DNA of 64,000 nucleotides from CAVZTX01 sp963778375 (GTDB lineage: Bacteria > Chloroflexota > Ktedonobacteria > Ktedonobacterales > Ktedonobacteraceae): contig CAVZTX010000018.1 of assembly GCA_963778375.1 (NCBI GenBank), positions 62,001 through 126,000 of the forward strand, read 5' to 3'. The translations under genes and the position numbers were made by a program. The notes below the pieces were generated by a model. That model had not been told where the DNA came from. It saw only the letters and a list, made by a program, of their open reading frames with translations, and ran no database searches. Each line of letters starts with the position of its first letter. Positions within the stretch are counted from its first letter, which is position 1. Below, one piece after another: positions 35,277-44,487 of this stretch.

Positions 35277-35681
35277 ATGCAGAACTTTTTACAAAAAGGG
35301 ATCCCCCTATTTATTTTTCTTTGTCTGAGCATAACTTTCCTCGCAGCAGCCACTCCCGCCTACGCTCAGGATTTTAACTTAACTGGTGTAGGAAGCTATT
35401 CTTGTAGCACAACAGGATGCGATTCAATTGGCGTAATCACCAGTCCAATAAACGAAACCTATCAGGAGTTCGCGACAGTCAACGGAACGACTGTAAGCGG
35501 TTCAATTCAAACACAATACGTTGATGACGCTATCACTTTCACCTGTGAACTGGTAGATACTACTTGTACAGGAACTTATACGCGTGTCGATAATTCTGGT
35601 GGAACCGGTAGCTTTAGCCAAACTTTTAATGTTGGAGTACCCGGTTTTGGAGATACTGAGTTCTCGGCAATGGGAAGCTAA
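35277..35681 (+). CDS. Small secreted protein
   Basis: 134 residues with a clear signal peptide (cleavage near PAYAQD) and AAGGAGGT at 6 bases before the ATG. Mature part of about 105 residues has four Cys in two close pairs (SCSTTGC and TCELVDTTC) and is rich in Thr, Ser and Gly, consistent with an all-beta extracellular domain. Not recognised. It stands 65 bases after the Gln-rich gene and may be the third gene of that cassette. Confidence 0.65.
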   Translation: MQNFLQKGIPLFIFLCLSITFLAAATPAYAQDFNLTGVGSYSCSTTGCDSIGVITSPINETYQEFATVNGTTVSGSIQTQYVDDAITFTCELVDTTCTGTYTRVDNSGGTGSFSQTFNVGVPGFGDTEFSAMGS

Positions 35682-35870
35682 ATTTGCGTTAAACATCTTA
35701 TGAAGCGTCCTCATGCGTGTTCTGTTTTCTTCAGAGTCTTCACATGTGTGTTTTGGTTATGTTGTGGAGCTAATCTCAAAACACCATACTTCACGTAACT
35801 TGCTTGCTACTACGAATAAAATCTTTCCTTGTGCTACTGTTTGCTTTTTCATTGATTTTTGTTGGACAGT

Positions 35871-35905
35871 AAACAAGCACCTATGCGATACACGGGTGCT
35901 TGTTT
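35871..35905. terminator. Hairpin, bidirectional
   Basis: AAACAAGCACC / GGTGCTTGTTT (35871-35881 with 35895-35905), loop of 13. It lies between the convergent genes 35277 (+) and 36012 (-). The remaining intergenic bases (35682-36011) show nothing else. Confidence 0.65.
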
Positions 35906-36011
35906 GCTAGTTTGTGAATGGCTCATAAAAGGCCCACTCCACCGCTCTACACCTCTCTCGCCCCTACAGAGTAGTGTGAGGCTCAATTCGTTTAGTTCAG
36001 GCATTAATTCG

Positions 36012-37787
36012 TTAAAAATGTGCTTGGGCAATATATGTGGCCCAGTCTCCGTTGGAGCCGGAGTATTGAGCAGCCAACCACACATTATTAGTAGCCGCCC
36101 CATCCAACGCAGCAGCTTCATAATCGCCCCAGCGATTGTTATTTGTCGGGATGACTCCCTGGATAAGGAACTGAGGAGGCTCGAATTGGCCGGGAGGATC
36201 ACTAGTTTGACGAGCGGTGTACATAATGCTTGGATTGAGTGTTCCACTCATCGTGTCAAACACCATGAACAGGTTATCAGCATTATCCGACATCAGCGCT
36301 CCGAAGGAAGCCGCCTGGTCACCTGTGAAGGATAGATATCCACTTTGGACAAGAGATGCGCTTATAATGCTTCCACCGTTCAATGTTGGTTGGATCTGCC
36401 CCCAGAAAATGCCGGGAACGACTTGCGTCCCATTATTGACGCCTGTCTCAAGCGCAAAGGAGATCTTTCCGTTGTTGTAAACGGGCGCACCACTGATACG
36501 AGTATCACCCTGTTTCAATGCATGCATTGCAACACCGGGGTTCGTCAGCTTGCGGCGCAAGTGTATAGGGAGTAGTCGAGACAACAACCTGGGTAATATC
36601 GGGATCTATGAGAGGATTAGTCAAATGCCCACACCACGATGCCACTGCATCCACTGAAGCATTGCCCCTGACCGGAGTTGATGTTGAATGAACTGACAAG
36701 AAGCTCGGCACTCGGTGCCGGGTTGCTGGAGGAACCGGAAGCTTCCATCATCGTTGGCTGAACGGTATCTACCATCGTGGTGCCCGACATGAGCTTCGTA
36801 AAACCTCTAACAGTAATGCTCTTTCCGGTCTCCATCCGGGCTTTACTGGCAGCAAATACCTCAGCATACTGAAATATTGAACCTGCTCGGTCAAACATAT
36901 TGCCGGAGAAGTAAACCGCTTGACTATCAAAGCCAAACTCTGTGAAATCGACAGCATTCTTTGTACTTAGCGCCATATTGAACTTATAAACGTTCCATAC
37001 ACCATTCGGGTTGTTGCTCTTACTCACAGCAATCCAGTAAAGTGATTGGAAGGGACACGAGTTAATGCCAAAGGCTCCTTCAACCTGAAGCATAGCTGCC
37101 CAGAAGTGCTTATCGACGGGATCATAGAACGTCCGAGGATCGGTTAAAAAGGGGCCTGTTTTATCGCAGGAACCTGGATTGGGAATACCAAAGAACTTCT
37201 GGGCGGTCTTTGGCCATCCCTTCTGAAGCGTGCTGGTAAGACTATAGACAGCAAAGGAAGTATTGACGCCCTGGAATACCCAATTGGGAGATGCTGCCAG
37301 TGCCATATCAGGAGGCTGGCAAGTAGCCGGAGGGCAGATAGAGTTTGAGTCAGCCATTCCCTGGAACTGGTTTGTCGTGCCCAGTGTATTCGTCGTGCTT
37401 ACAGGGGGGCCGTAGTGGTAGCCGTGCTGACCCTGGTGCTTTCACTGCGGTATTCGAAACAGGATTGGCAAAGGGAGCATGTATGTTGTGGACCGCAGCC
37501 GCCTTATGTTGTGCATATAGCGCCGGATTTCCGGTGAGCAGCGGCATCCTCTTTGCCGGACCGCTTGCACTGTATAAAGACGTAGCCGTCCCCGCTGGAA
37601 CACTTTGCATATTCACCGTTTGCATACCTGTCATTGATGCAACCACTCGCTGTGCAGAGGATATGCTGTTTGTGCTGGCAACACTAGAACGTGGTCCCCT
37701 GGCAAAGACAAAACTTCCACCAAGCACACCTATCACAATGTGACAAGGACTACGAAATGAGACAAAATAACCATTCTTCTTCTGCAT
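36012..37787 (-). pseudogene. WGDY-family exported protein with three frameshifts
   Basis: A signal-peptide start MQKKNGYFVSFRSPC at 37787 leads into a frame that ends at 37350. Sense continues in other frames: QGMADSNSICPPATCQPPDM (37357 to 36617), then LTNPLIDPDITQVVVSTTPY, then LKQGDTRISGAPVYNNGKIS to 36012. Shifts therefore lie near 37440, 36625 and 36550. Landmarks CQPPDMALAASPNWVFQGVN, FLTDPRTFYDPVDKHFWAAM and NRWGDYEAAALDG match the families at 16874 and 38346. Promoter copy C with two YAACCA repeats lies upstream. Probably a dead member of a tandem pair with 38346. Confidence 0.75.
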
Positions 37788-37867
37788 ACGCACTACGAAA
37801 CTCCTATTCAGCGGAAATAGATTGGCTAGCACCACTGCTCGCGGGGAAAAGATAAAGCACCGTCTCT

Positions 37868-37923
37868 ATTTTAAAGGGGGAAGTGCCATCAATGCACTAG
37901 CAGAACTGGTTGTGATGTGGTTG
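37868..37923 (-). promoter_or_regulatory. Promoter with 11-bp-spaced YAACCA repeats (copy C)
   Basis: Minus strand CAACCA (37918-37923) and CAACCA (37907-37912) at an 11-base step, then 33 bases to TAAAAT (37868-37873). The order and distances follow copies A and B, with two boxes instead of four. It precedes the broken exported gene starting at 37787. Confidence 0.5.
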
Positions 37924-38246
37924 AATTGAACAGAATTTGGTAAAGATGAATAGATTTGTGCAAATGAATGGATCCGCAGCCCGCAAGCAATGGAGGTCAA
38001 TGGGCCTGCCTGGAGAAAAGGCTTTTCAACAAGTTATTGAGTACTTCCTCCGAAAGTAAGTCTACCTCAAGAATGTGCAAAACACCAGAGAAAAAGATAA
38101 TACGAGTGCTCAAGTACAGAGCAACGACCTTACTAAACGACAATAAAATCTTTCTCATCCTAATTAGGGAAACGCTAGGAGACCGCGCTAGTGAATATAC
38201 ACACTTGATTGATTTCGACAAATACAAGCAGGCAGTAAGAATAACA

Positions 38247-38292
38247 AAAGACATGGCTGGTTTGTAATCGATTACAAATCAGCCATGTCTTT
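38247..38292. terminator. Long hairpin between two exported genes
   Basis: 23-base stem with one G-T pair (38247-38269 with 38270-38292), essentially loopless, centred on ATCGAT. It lies 53 bases past the stop of 38346-40172 on the minus strand. Bases 37930-38246 upstream contain no supported gene. The length and the absence of a loop suggest a palindrome rather than a simple terminator. Confidence 0.55.
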
Positions 38293-38345
38293 GCAAAAAG
38301 ACGCAATTCATAGAGTTGGAGTTATTCATTCCAACTGAATACCAA

Positions 38346-40172
38346 TTAGGCGCTCACCTCATAGACAGCGGTGCCCCAATTGGCGGCAGCACTCTGGCTG
38401 GATACGGGTGGAATATACTCGCTTGCCATCCAGATGTTCGTAGTGCCTGGATCAAGCGTTGCCCACGAGTAGTCACCCCAGCGGCAATGGAAAGCCGTAG
38501 CCGGGTCTGAACACGTAAAACCTGTGTCAGGCCCACTACCCGAAGCAGCAACAAAGATGGCACCTGCGTTATTGCTTCGAGTCTCATCCGGGACAACCGC
38601 GTAAGCGGCACTGGGATTGATGGTTGAGCTTGAGATGGAAAATGCCATCTCGACGTTGCCATCTGAACTCTGCGCAATCGCCGGATAGAGGATATACAGG
38701 CCCGAAGTGGCAATATAACCTTGATGTTTGATCCTGGCTTTGACCGTCAGAGAGCCGTGCAGTGATGGCTCGATATCAAACCAGGCTGCACCATCGCGCG
38801 GAATTGTATCACCCTGGATGCTGACCGCGGTTGACAACGCCGCCATCAAGTTACCGTTGATGTACTGCACCTGTTGCATCCGGTCATCATCGGCATTGAG
38901 GACGAAGGAGTTCGGGTTGGCCGCGTAGTTGGGCTGAGCGTAGGCCTCACTGTTGATGATTGTCGGATTGCTGAGTGTTGGTGTTCCGCCAGCAGTGACC
39001 GCGGCCTGATTGGTGATGGCGAAGATTCCCAGGCGGTGGTCGAAGGAGTTATTGTTTCCACTGGCGTCAACGGTGAAGGAATGCAAGAGGTACTCGGCCG
39101 GAGCTTTGGCATCATAAGTGATGGCAGGCTGCAGCGTCTCGATCAGGATTCCCTCATCGCTTATCATCGGGAACTCGACAAAGTTGACGCTAAATGCGAG
39201 TGCCGCGAGCTGGGATTTGGAGATGGCGTACACCTCAGCACCGTTGTAGATTGGACTTGTTGCAATAGGGAACTCGTTATTGCTGACGTAGATGTTGTAC
39301 GCATCGAGGCCGAGGAGTGGCTGATCTCCGAAGCAAGGACAGCCAGGTCCAGTCGGATCGGTTGTGTCGAACCGGTAGACCATGAAGTTACCCGATTGCT
39401 CAGCAACAGTCACATCAAAATGCGAGCTTAAACCACTTGGATCGATCGCGAGGACAACAAAGTAAAAGTCTTGCGTTGCTGGATCAAACTGGCAGCGTGG
39501 ATCGCTCAGGAACTCAGCAGGACTCTCACCGAATAAGAAATTCAGAGGGATAGGTCCTCCTGTGATCGAAGTACCGTTGGGAGCGTAGATCTGATATGCC
39601 ACATTGACAGGTTCAACTACAAAATTTCCTGGCCCAGCGGCGCTAATTGGACCAACGCACAGGCCCTGATCAGGCGGCTCCAGATCGAAGCCATTGACAG
39701 ACGAATTGTCAAGGCTACTGACGCCATTGAAGCTCTGTAGCAGGTTACCTGGCTTTGGCTTAGCGCCGCGCACAGGAGAAAAACCACTTGTTGGCAACGA
39801 AGCAGCCGAAGGCACATTCGACCCCGCTGAACTTACCTGGCCGTTTACGCCCAAACGATTGACCTGGAATTTAGGTCTGGCATGCTGTGGATCACTCGAT
39901 GAGTGTGGTGCTTTGAACAGGGAACCACTCCCTGCGGGTCTCACTACCCCCTTAATTGGCGTGGAACTACGAGCAAAACTCCTACTGGCAGCATAGGTCG
40001 TTGCTGCGAACGGACCGGCAATCGCGAAAATGCTGACGAGCGCAACAAGAATGCTCACTTTTGAGCGTCTAGAGATATGCAATCCTGAACCCTCTCTTTC
40101 AAACAACTGTTCTGCTACACGGGAACTACTCAGAACTTCCGTCGCCCTCGGCGACTTCGTTCTTTCACACAT
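38346..40172 (-). CDS. Exported WGDYS-family propeller-like protein
   Basis: 608 residues. A charged N-terminal stretch (1-34) precedes the hydrophobic signal VSILVALVSIFAIAGPFAATTYAAS. The mature protein shares the whole landmark set with 16874: LLQSFNGVSSLDNSSVNGFD, EPPDQGLCVGPISAAGPGNF, SDPRCQFDPATQDFYFVVLA, CPCFGDQPLLGLDAYNIYVS, VYAISKSQLAALA, and CRWGDYSWATLDPGTTNIWM. The ATG at 40172 has AGGAT upstream. Intact, unlike its neighbour 36012. Role unknown; probably an extracellular binding or scaffold protein. Confidence 0.75.
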   Translation of the reverse strand: MCERTKSPRATEVLSSSRVAEQLFEREGSGLHISRRSKVSILVALVSIFAIAGPFAATTYAASRSFARSSTPIKGVVRPAGSGSLFKAPHSSSDPQHARPKFQVNRLGVNGQVSSAGSNVPSAASLPTSGFSPVRGAKPKPGNLLQSFNGVSSLDNSSVNGFDLEPPDQGLCVGPISAAGPGNFVVEPVNVAYQIYAPNGTSITGGPIPLNFLFGESPAEFLSDPRCQFDPATQDFYFVVLAIDPSGLSSHFDVTVAEQSGNFMVYRFDTTDPTGPGCPCFGDQPLLGLDAYNIYVSNNEFPIATSPIYNGAEVYAISKSQLAALAFSVNFVEFPMISDEGILIETLQPAITYDAKAPAEYLLHSFTVDASGNNNSFDHRLGIFAITNQAAVTAGGTPTLSNPTIINSEAYAQPNYAANPNSFVLNADDDRMQQVQYINGNLMAALSTAVSIQGDTIPRDGAAWFDIEPSLHGSLTVKARIKHQGYIATSGLYILYPAIAQSSDGNVEMAFSISSSTINPSAAYAVVPDETRSNNAGAIFVAASGSGPDTGFTCSDPATAFHCRWGDYSWATLDPGTTNIWMASEYIPPVSSQSAAANWGTAVYEVSA

Positions 40173-40701
40173 GAGCCATCCTAAAGTTTTGAAACAAAAG
40201 TTTTACATGTCTCAGGCCGCCTGAGAAGAGGAATTGCAAAGGATTCTAGTTCTTTGCTAGGGGTTCATAGGGTGTTCTCTTGCTTTATCGCTTTTCTCAC
40301 ACACCACCATATGGGGTGTGCAAAAGAAGTAAAAAGAATTGTTTGGGATTTCTAGACACTGTCCCCCCAGACAGCGTTCCCTGGGGCAAAGCCCCTGCAC
40401 CCATAGCTTGTTTCCGAACGCTTGCGAACTGCCCGAAGCAGCGAGGAGTGAAGAAAAGAAGACCTGGATCGGCACGCTGCATGATCAATAAATCCATGCC
40501 TGTATCACGAGCACAACCTGCCTCTTCTTTATAGAGTATAAAGAAGAATCAATTAGCGTGTCAATGCATAAATGACTTAAATTTCTTTATTTGCCGAGGA
40601 ATTACTTATATTCCAATAGATTGACTCAAAAAGCGAGGCTGTGGGGAGTACACTATCCCTGCATCTTCGCTTGAGACAGCGAGCAATAAAAACGTCCCTT
40701 C
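40173..40701. other. Intergenic region with stem-loop cluster
   Basis: No gene is supported, although open frames exist on both strands. Bases 40299-40400 form short perfect stems in a row: CACACC/GGTGTG (40301-40321), CTGTC-N6-GACAG (about 40360-40375) and GGGGC-AAA-GCCCC (about 40383-40395). This may be a structured RNA or a small non-autonomous mobile element. The end near 40702 has no clear hairpin with T-run. Confidence 0.35.
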
Positions 40702-42310
40702 TTACTGCTGAGCCTTTAACGCCCTCTCGCGTTCTTTCAATTCCCGGCGTAGGATTTTGCCTGAAGCGGTCTTGGGGATTGCGTCGATGAGTTCGACGAT
40801 GTGGAGCTTTTTATAGCCTGCCAGCTTTCCGTTGACGAAGGCGATCAACTCTTCGCTGGTCGCTGTGTGGCCCTGGCGAATGACGACGAAGCCCTTGGGC
40901 AATTCACCGGCCTCGTCATCTGGAATGCCGATGACCGCTGAGTCCATGACGGCGGGATGTTCCATCAGCAAGGACTCCAGTTCGGCGGGGGCGATGCCGA
41001 AGCCTTTGTATTTGATCATCTCTTTCTTACGGTCCACAATGTAGGTGTAGCCGTCGGCATCCACGTGACCGATGTCACCGGTGTAGAGCCAGCCGTTGCG
41101 AAGGGCACGAGCGGTTTCTTCGGGGGCCTTCCAATAGCCCTGCATGACCTGCGGACCGCGGATGATAATCTCTCCGTCTTCACCGATGGGAAGCTCGCGT
41201 TCGCCTGTCTCGATATCGACAATCTTCTGCTCGGTATTATGGATGGGCATGCCGACACTATCGATGCGCTGCAGCGCTGGATCGGCCGGCTGCGAATGGG
41301 TGAGTGGAGATGCCTCGGTCATGCCGTAGCCCTGCACAACTTTGATGCCGGTTTTTTCTTGCAGCCTGCGGGCAGGATCAAGGGGCAAGGGAGCAGCGCC
41401 GGAGAAAATGTACTTGACGGTTTTCATTTTGCTGAGGTCAACGGGGGCATTGGCGAGTGCGAGTACGATGGGTGGTACGGCGAAGTAGTAGGTTACGTTA
41501 TGTTTCTCGCATAACTCTAGTGACTCAAGCAGATCGAAGCGCTCCATCATGATTTGTGTGCCTCCACAAGCCAGGAAGCTGCCTGTGAGCATTACACCAT
41601 AGATATGGTAAAAGGGCAAGAAGAGCAGTGCGACATCGGTTGAGTTGAGGCGACCCACTGTGGTGAACTGAAGATTGTTGGTAGCCAGGTTGCGATGGGT
41701 GAGCAGGGTTCCCTTGGGGAAGCCGGTAGTGCCTGAAGAGTAAGGCAACGCAAGTAGATCATCGGCACTAATTTCAACGGTTTCGGGACGTTTAGGAGAA
41801 GATTCTCGTAGTAGCCTGGCAAATGGTACGGCATGCTGCATGCCTTCCGGGACTTGCGCGCCTGTGATGATGACGTGTTTGAGATATGGGAGTGACTTCG
41901 CATTCATTACTGTCGAAAGTAGTGGCAGCAGTTCTCGCTGGACGAGGATTGCTTTCGCTTCGGAGTTCTCAAGCTGGTAGCCAACCTCGCGCTCTTTATA
42001 TGCGGGATTCATCGGGCTGACTACGACGCCAATTGAGGCAGCGGCAATAAACGTGATTGTATACTCCGGGCGATTCGTGAGCAGCAGGCAAATGCGGTCA
42101 CCCTTTTTCAATCCCAAACTGAGCAGCCCGTTAGCAATACTGTTGACCATCGAAACGACCTCGCGATAGGTCAGTACTAAATCATGATAGATGATGGCCG
42201 GGCGATCAGGATTGAGTTCAGCCGCCGTGCGCAAGAGATGGTCATAGGGAACATCCGGGAAAATCTACCGGTGGGCGAAACAACTCAGGTGCCACCATTT
42301 TTGCAGCCAT
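40702..42310 (-). pseudogene. Long-chain/4-coumarate acyl-CoA ligase, frameshifted near start
   Basis: Main frame 42234-40702 holds an ANL-superfamily ligase: LPYSSGTTGFPKGTLLTH (P-loop), YGMTEASPL, GWLYTGDIGHVDADGYTY, DRKKEMIKYKGFGIAPAELE and the catalytic Lys in PKTASGKILRREL. The natural start is ATG 42310 (MAAKMVAPELFRPPVDFP, GAAAGGAT upstream), which loses frame at 42255-42259; deleting one base restores DVPYDHLLRTAAELNPDRP. Translation could begin at TTG 42234, losing about 25 residues outside the core. It activates fatty or aromatic acids as CoA thioesters and fits with the MaoC and acyl-CoA dehydrogenase genes further on. Confidence 0.8.
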
Positions 42311-42563
42311 GCCAGAAATCCTTTCAGGCTCAACATTGAGCAATTTAGAAGACTGTACGGTACGAGGTTTTAGCATGTATAAATCAAATAAGGGCACATC
42401 AATCGTGCTTCTATAGCATACCGTGCATAGAGCATGTGGTCAAGTACAAAACTTAGATAAAGACCAGGGGCAGGGAACTACGCTAGCTGTTACAATCTCA
42501 TCAAGTAGTAAGCTGGCAAAACTCGTCGAAAGACTGAGAACAGCAAAGATTTAATATGGGAGC

Positions 42564-42590
42564 GCCCAATGTGAATCTAGCACATTGGGC
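42564..42590. terminator. Hairpin upstream of the GxGYxYP gene
   Basis: GCCCAATGTG / CACATTGGGC (42564-42573 with 42581-42590), loop of 7, followed by ATTCATATTTT. Lies in the 340-base gap between divergent genes; the gap otherwise holds only the palindrome at 42600. Confidence 0.55.
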
Positions 42591-42599
42591 ATTCATATT

Positions 42600-42616
42600 T
42601 TGCTATGATATAGCAA
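42600..42616. promoter_or_regulatory. Palindrome TTGCTAT-GAT-ATAGCAA
   Basis: Perfect 7-base arms around 3 bases, about 34 bases before the ATG at 42650, with a half-site GCTATAG at 42620-42626. It fits a dimeric repressor site in front of the decayed gene. Confidence 0.45.
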
Positions 42617-42649
42617 GTGCTATAGTGAGTATGGTAGGAAGTCCACTTT

Positions 42650-44313
42650 ATGAATAGCTCTAGGGAAATAGCAGGCATTGACTGGTCAGGCGGCAGAATG
42701 CTGCCGGCATTTCAAAGGCCAGAGCATCTCGATGTTTACAGCATACGCCACGCACCACACGATATACAACTCAGTGTAACGACGTTCGTCGGCTTAATTA
42801 ATCGCCCACGGCCGAAAGTCTATCTTATCACAGGCGACAGCGACCTCTTCTGGTTCAACGAAGTTTTCAGCCCCATTCCCCATAACATATTCTCTACTCC
42901 TGCGGATGAACGTGCTTGATGCGTTACTAACTACCTATCGCGGAAGCTGTACTCGGGCTTGATTATCTATGATCCCAACTTCATAGATAGCATCAACATC
43001 GCTACAATGTTGGCAGGTCAGAGAGATGGAGTTGTTGTTTCACCTGAGCAAGCGCAAACCCTACGACAGGCACCACATCGGCTCAATGTCATTGCGGATC
43101 TACGAACCTATCAATGGAAGAGCCGTTTGCAGGCTTATGATTGGGCAAGACGCCAGTTGCTTGTCAATTGTTCATCAAGGCTGGTTGCCGGTCTCAATCC
43201 TAAAATCGCCGGTGGACTGCGTGCATTTCTCGTGGCAACACGTACATTTGTGTATTGGCTTGACCCGCGCGAGCTTTCTCCCTGATCCCAGGGGCCATTG
43301 GATGTCAGAACGTTGCTTGATGAAGAAAATCCTGAAGGCATTTCCTCCAGGAGCAGTCCATCTTGGCTGGTTTATTGATGAGGGAGTTGGTGTCAGCCTC
43401 GCCTCGCGAGCCGCAAAACCCGTCTTAGCCAGCGATTTTTTCTTCAACTTAGAAGTCTGGACTAGCGTGCAGGCCGAACTGCCATCCAAGCCATCGGCCT
43501 TGTCAAAAGTAGAGAATCAAGAGCATCAACCTATTGCATTTTCCACTCATGAGCAGGTAGAGCAAAACTTGGAGGGGAGTAAAGCTCAGCCAGAACGGAA
43601 AGTATTTGTTTCCTTCACCATGAGTGAGGGCGATAATCTACAATATGCCCTGCGTCGTCTGCAACACATCTGGCATGATCCCGCTCGCGGCTCTGTGCCA
43701 ATCGGTTGGACAATCTCGCCCAGTTTTGGGCGAAGCGGCACCTCGAATGGCTGCCTATTATATAGGTACGGCTACATCCAATGATGAGTTGATTGCAGGA
43801 CCAAGTGGCGCTGGCTACATTTATCCTTCACACTGGCCTGCAAAGCATTTGCCTGCTTTCCTTGAACGTACAGGGATACTTATGCAGCGCATGAATTTAA
43901 GCGTGCTAGTGGTATTCAATCGAGATATTTTGCAATTGCTATTAAGCTGGGGAGACGCTGGCCTGGCGCTTACTAATAGAAACCTGCAAAAGCGCATTGT
44001 AAAGGTATTGTCTCCCTTTGGCTTGCGAGGTTTATTGAGCGGCGATGGCCAACACAATCCAAGCTGGACGAAAGTAGTGGGTGTACCGGTCTATCAAAAT
44101 CTTGGTATTGGTGAGAATGTCAGCAGCACAGTTAATATGGTAACAAAGGCAGCCTCGGCAGATTGGCGTCGCCCGCTTTATCTCAGTGTCTATATTCTAG
44201 CCTGGTCGATGTCTCCCTCGGATCTTCGGCAGGTAGCAGAAGAACTTGGCAGTGAGTATGAAGTAGTCACACCTGGAAGGTTGCTAGCGATGCTGACAAC
44301 GGCGAAGGGCTAG
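42650..44313 (+). pseudogene. GxGYxYP-family protein with multiple frameshifts
   Basis: Sense peptides jump between frames: 42650-42919 (PKVYLITGDSDLFWFNEVFS), VLDALLTTYRG near 42912-42945, LIIYDPNFIDSINIATMLAG (42959-43285), GHWMSERCLMKKILKAFPPG through TMSEGDNLQYALRRLQHIWH (43286-about 43730), and finally AGPSGAGYIYPSHWP to 44313. GAGYIYP is the signature of the GxGYxYP family (putative glycoside hydrolase), usually a secreted or periplasmic protein of about 550 residues. At least four shifts make it a clear pseudogene or a poorly sequenced gene. The final frame is long and complete. Confidence 0.75.
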
Positions 44314-44487
44314 AGAATGAGTTCGGCAGCTAGTGGGTGTCCATAGGGGCGGAAATACTATAGCAATCATACTGCTTTTCTAATGCGAATGATACAAAGA
44401 AGGGCAATGGGCCTGGGCGATCATTTGCAGCCGTCTAGCCTACTGCCCTTGCTATTATCTCCACCGGAGTAGTTTTCAGCCGTATCA

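Noticed and set aside
37968..38267. Coding frames on both strands (99 and 85 residues)
   Set aside because: No ribosome site, no recognisable motif, and overlap with the long palindrome.
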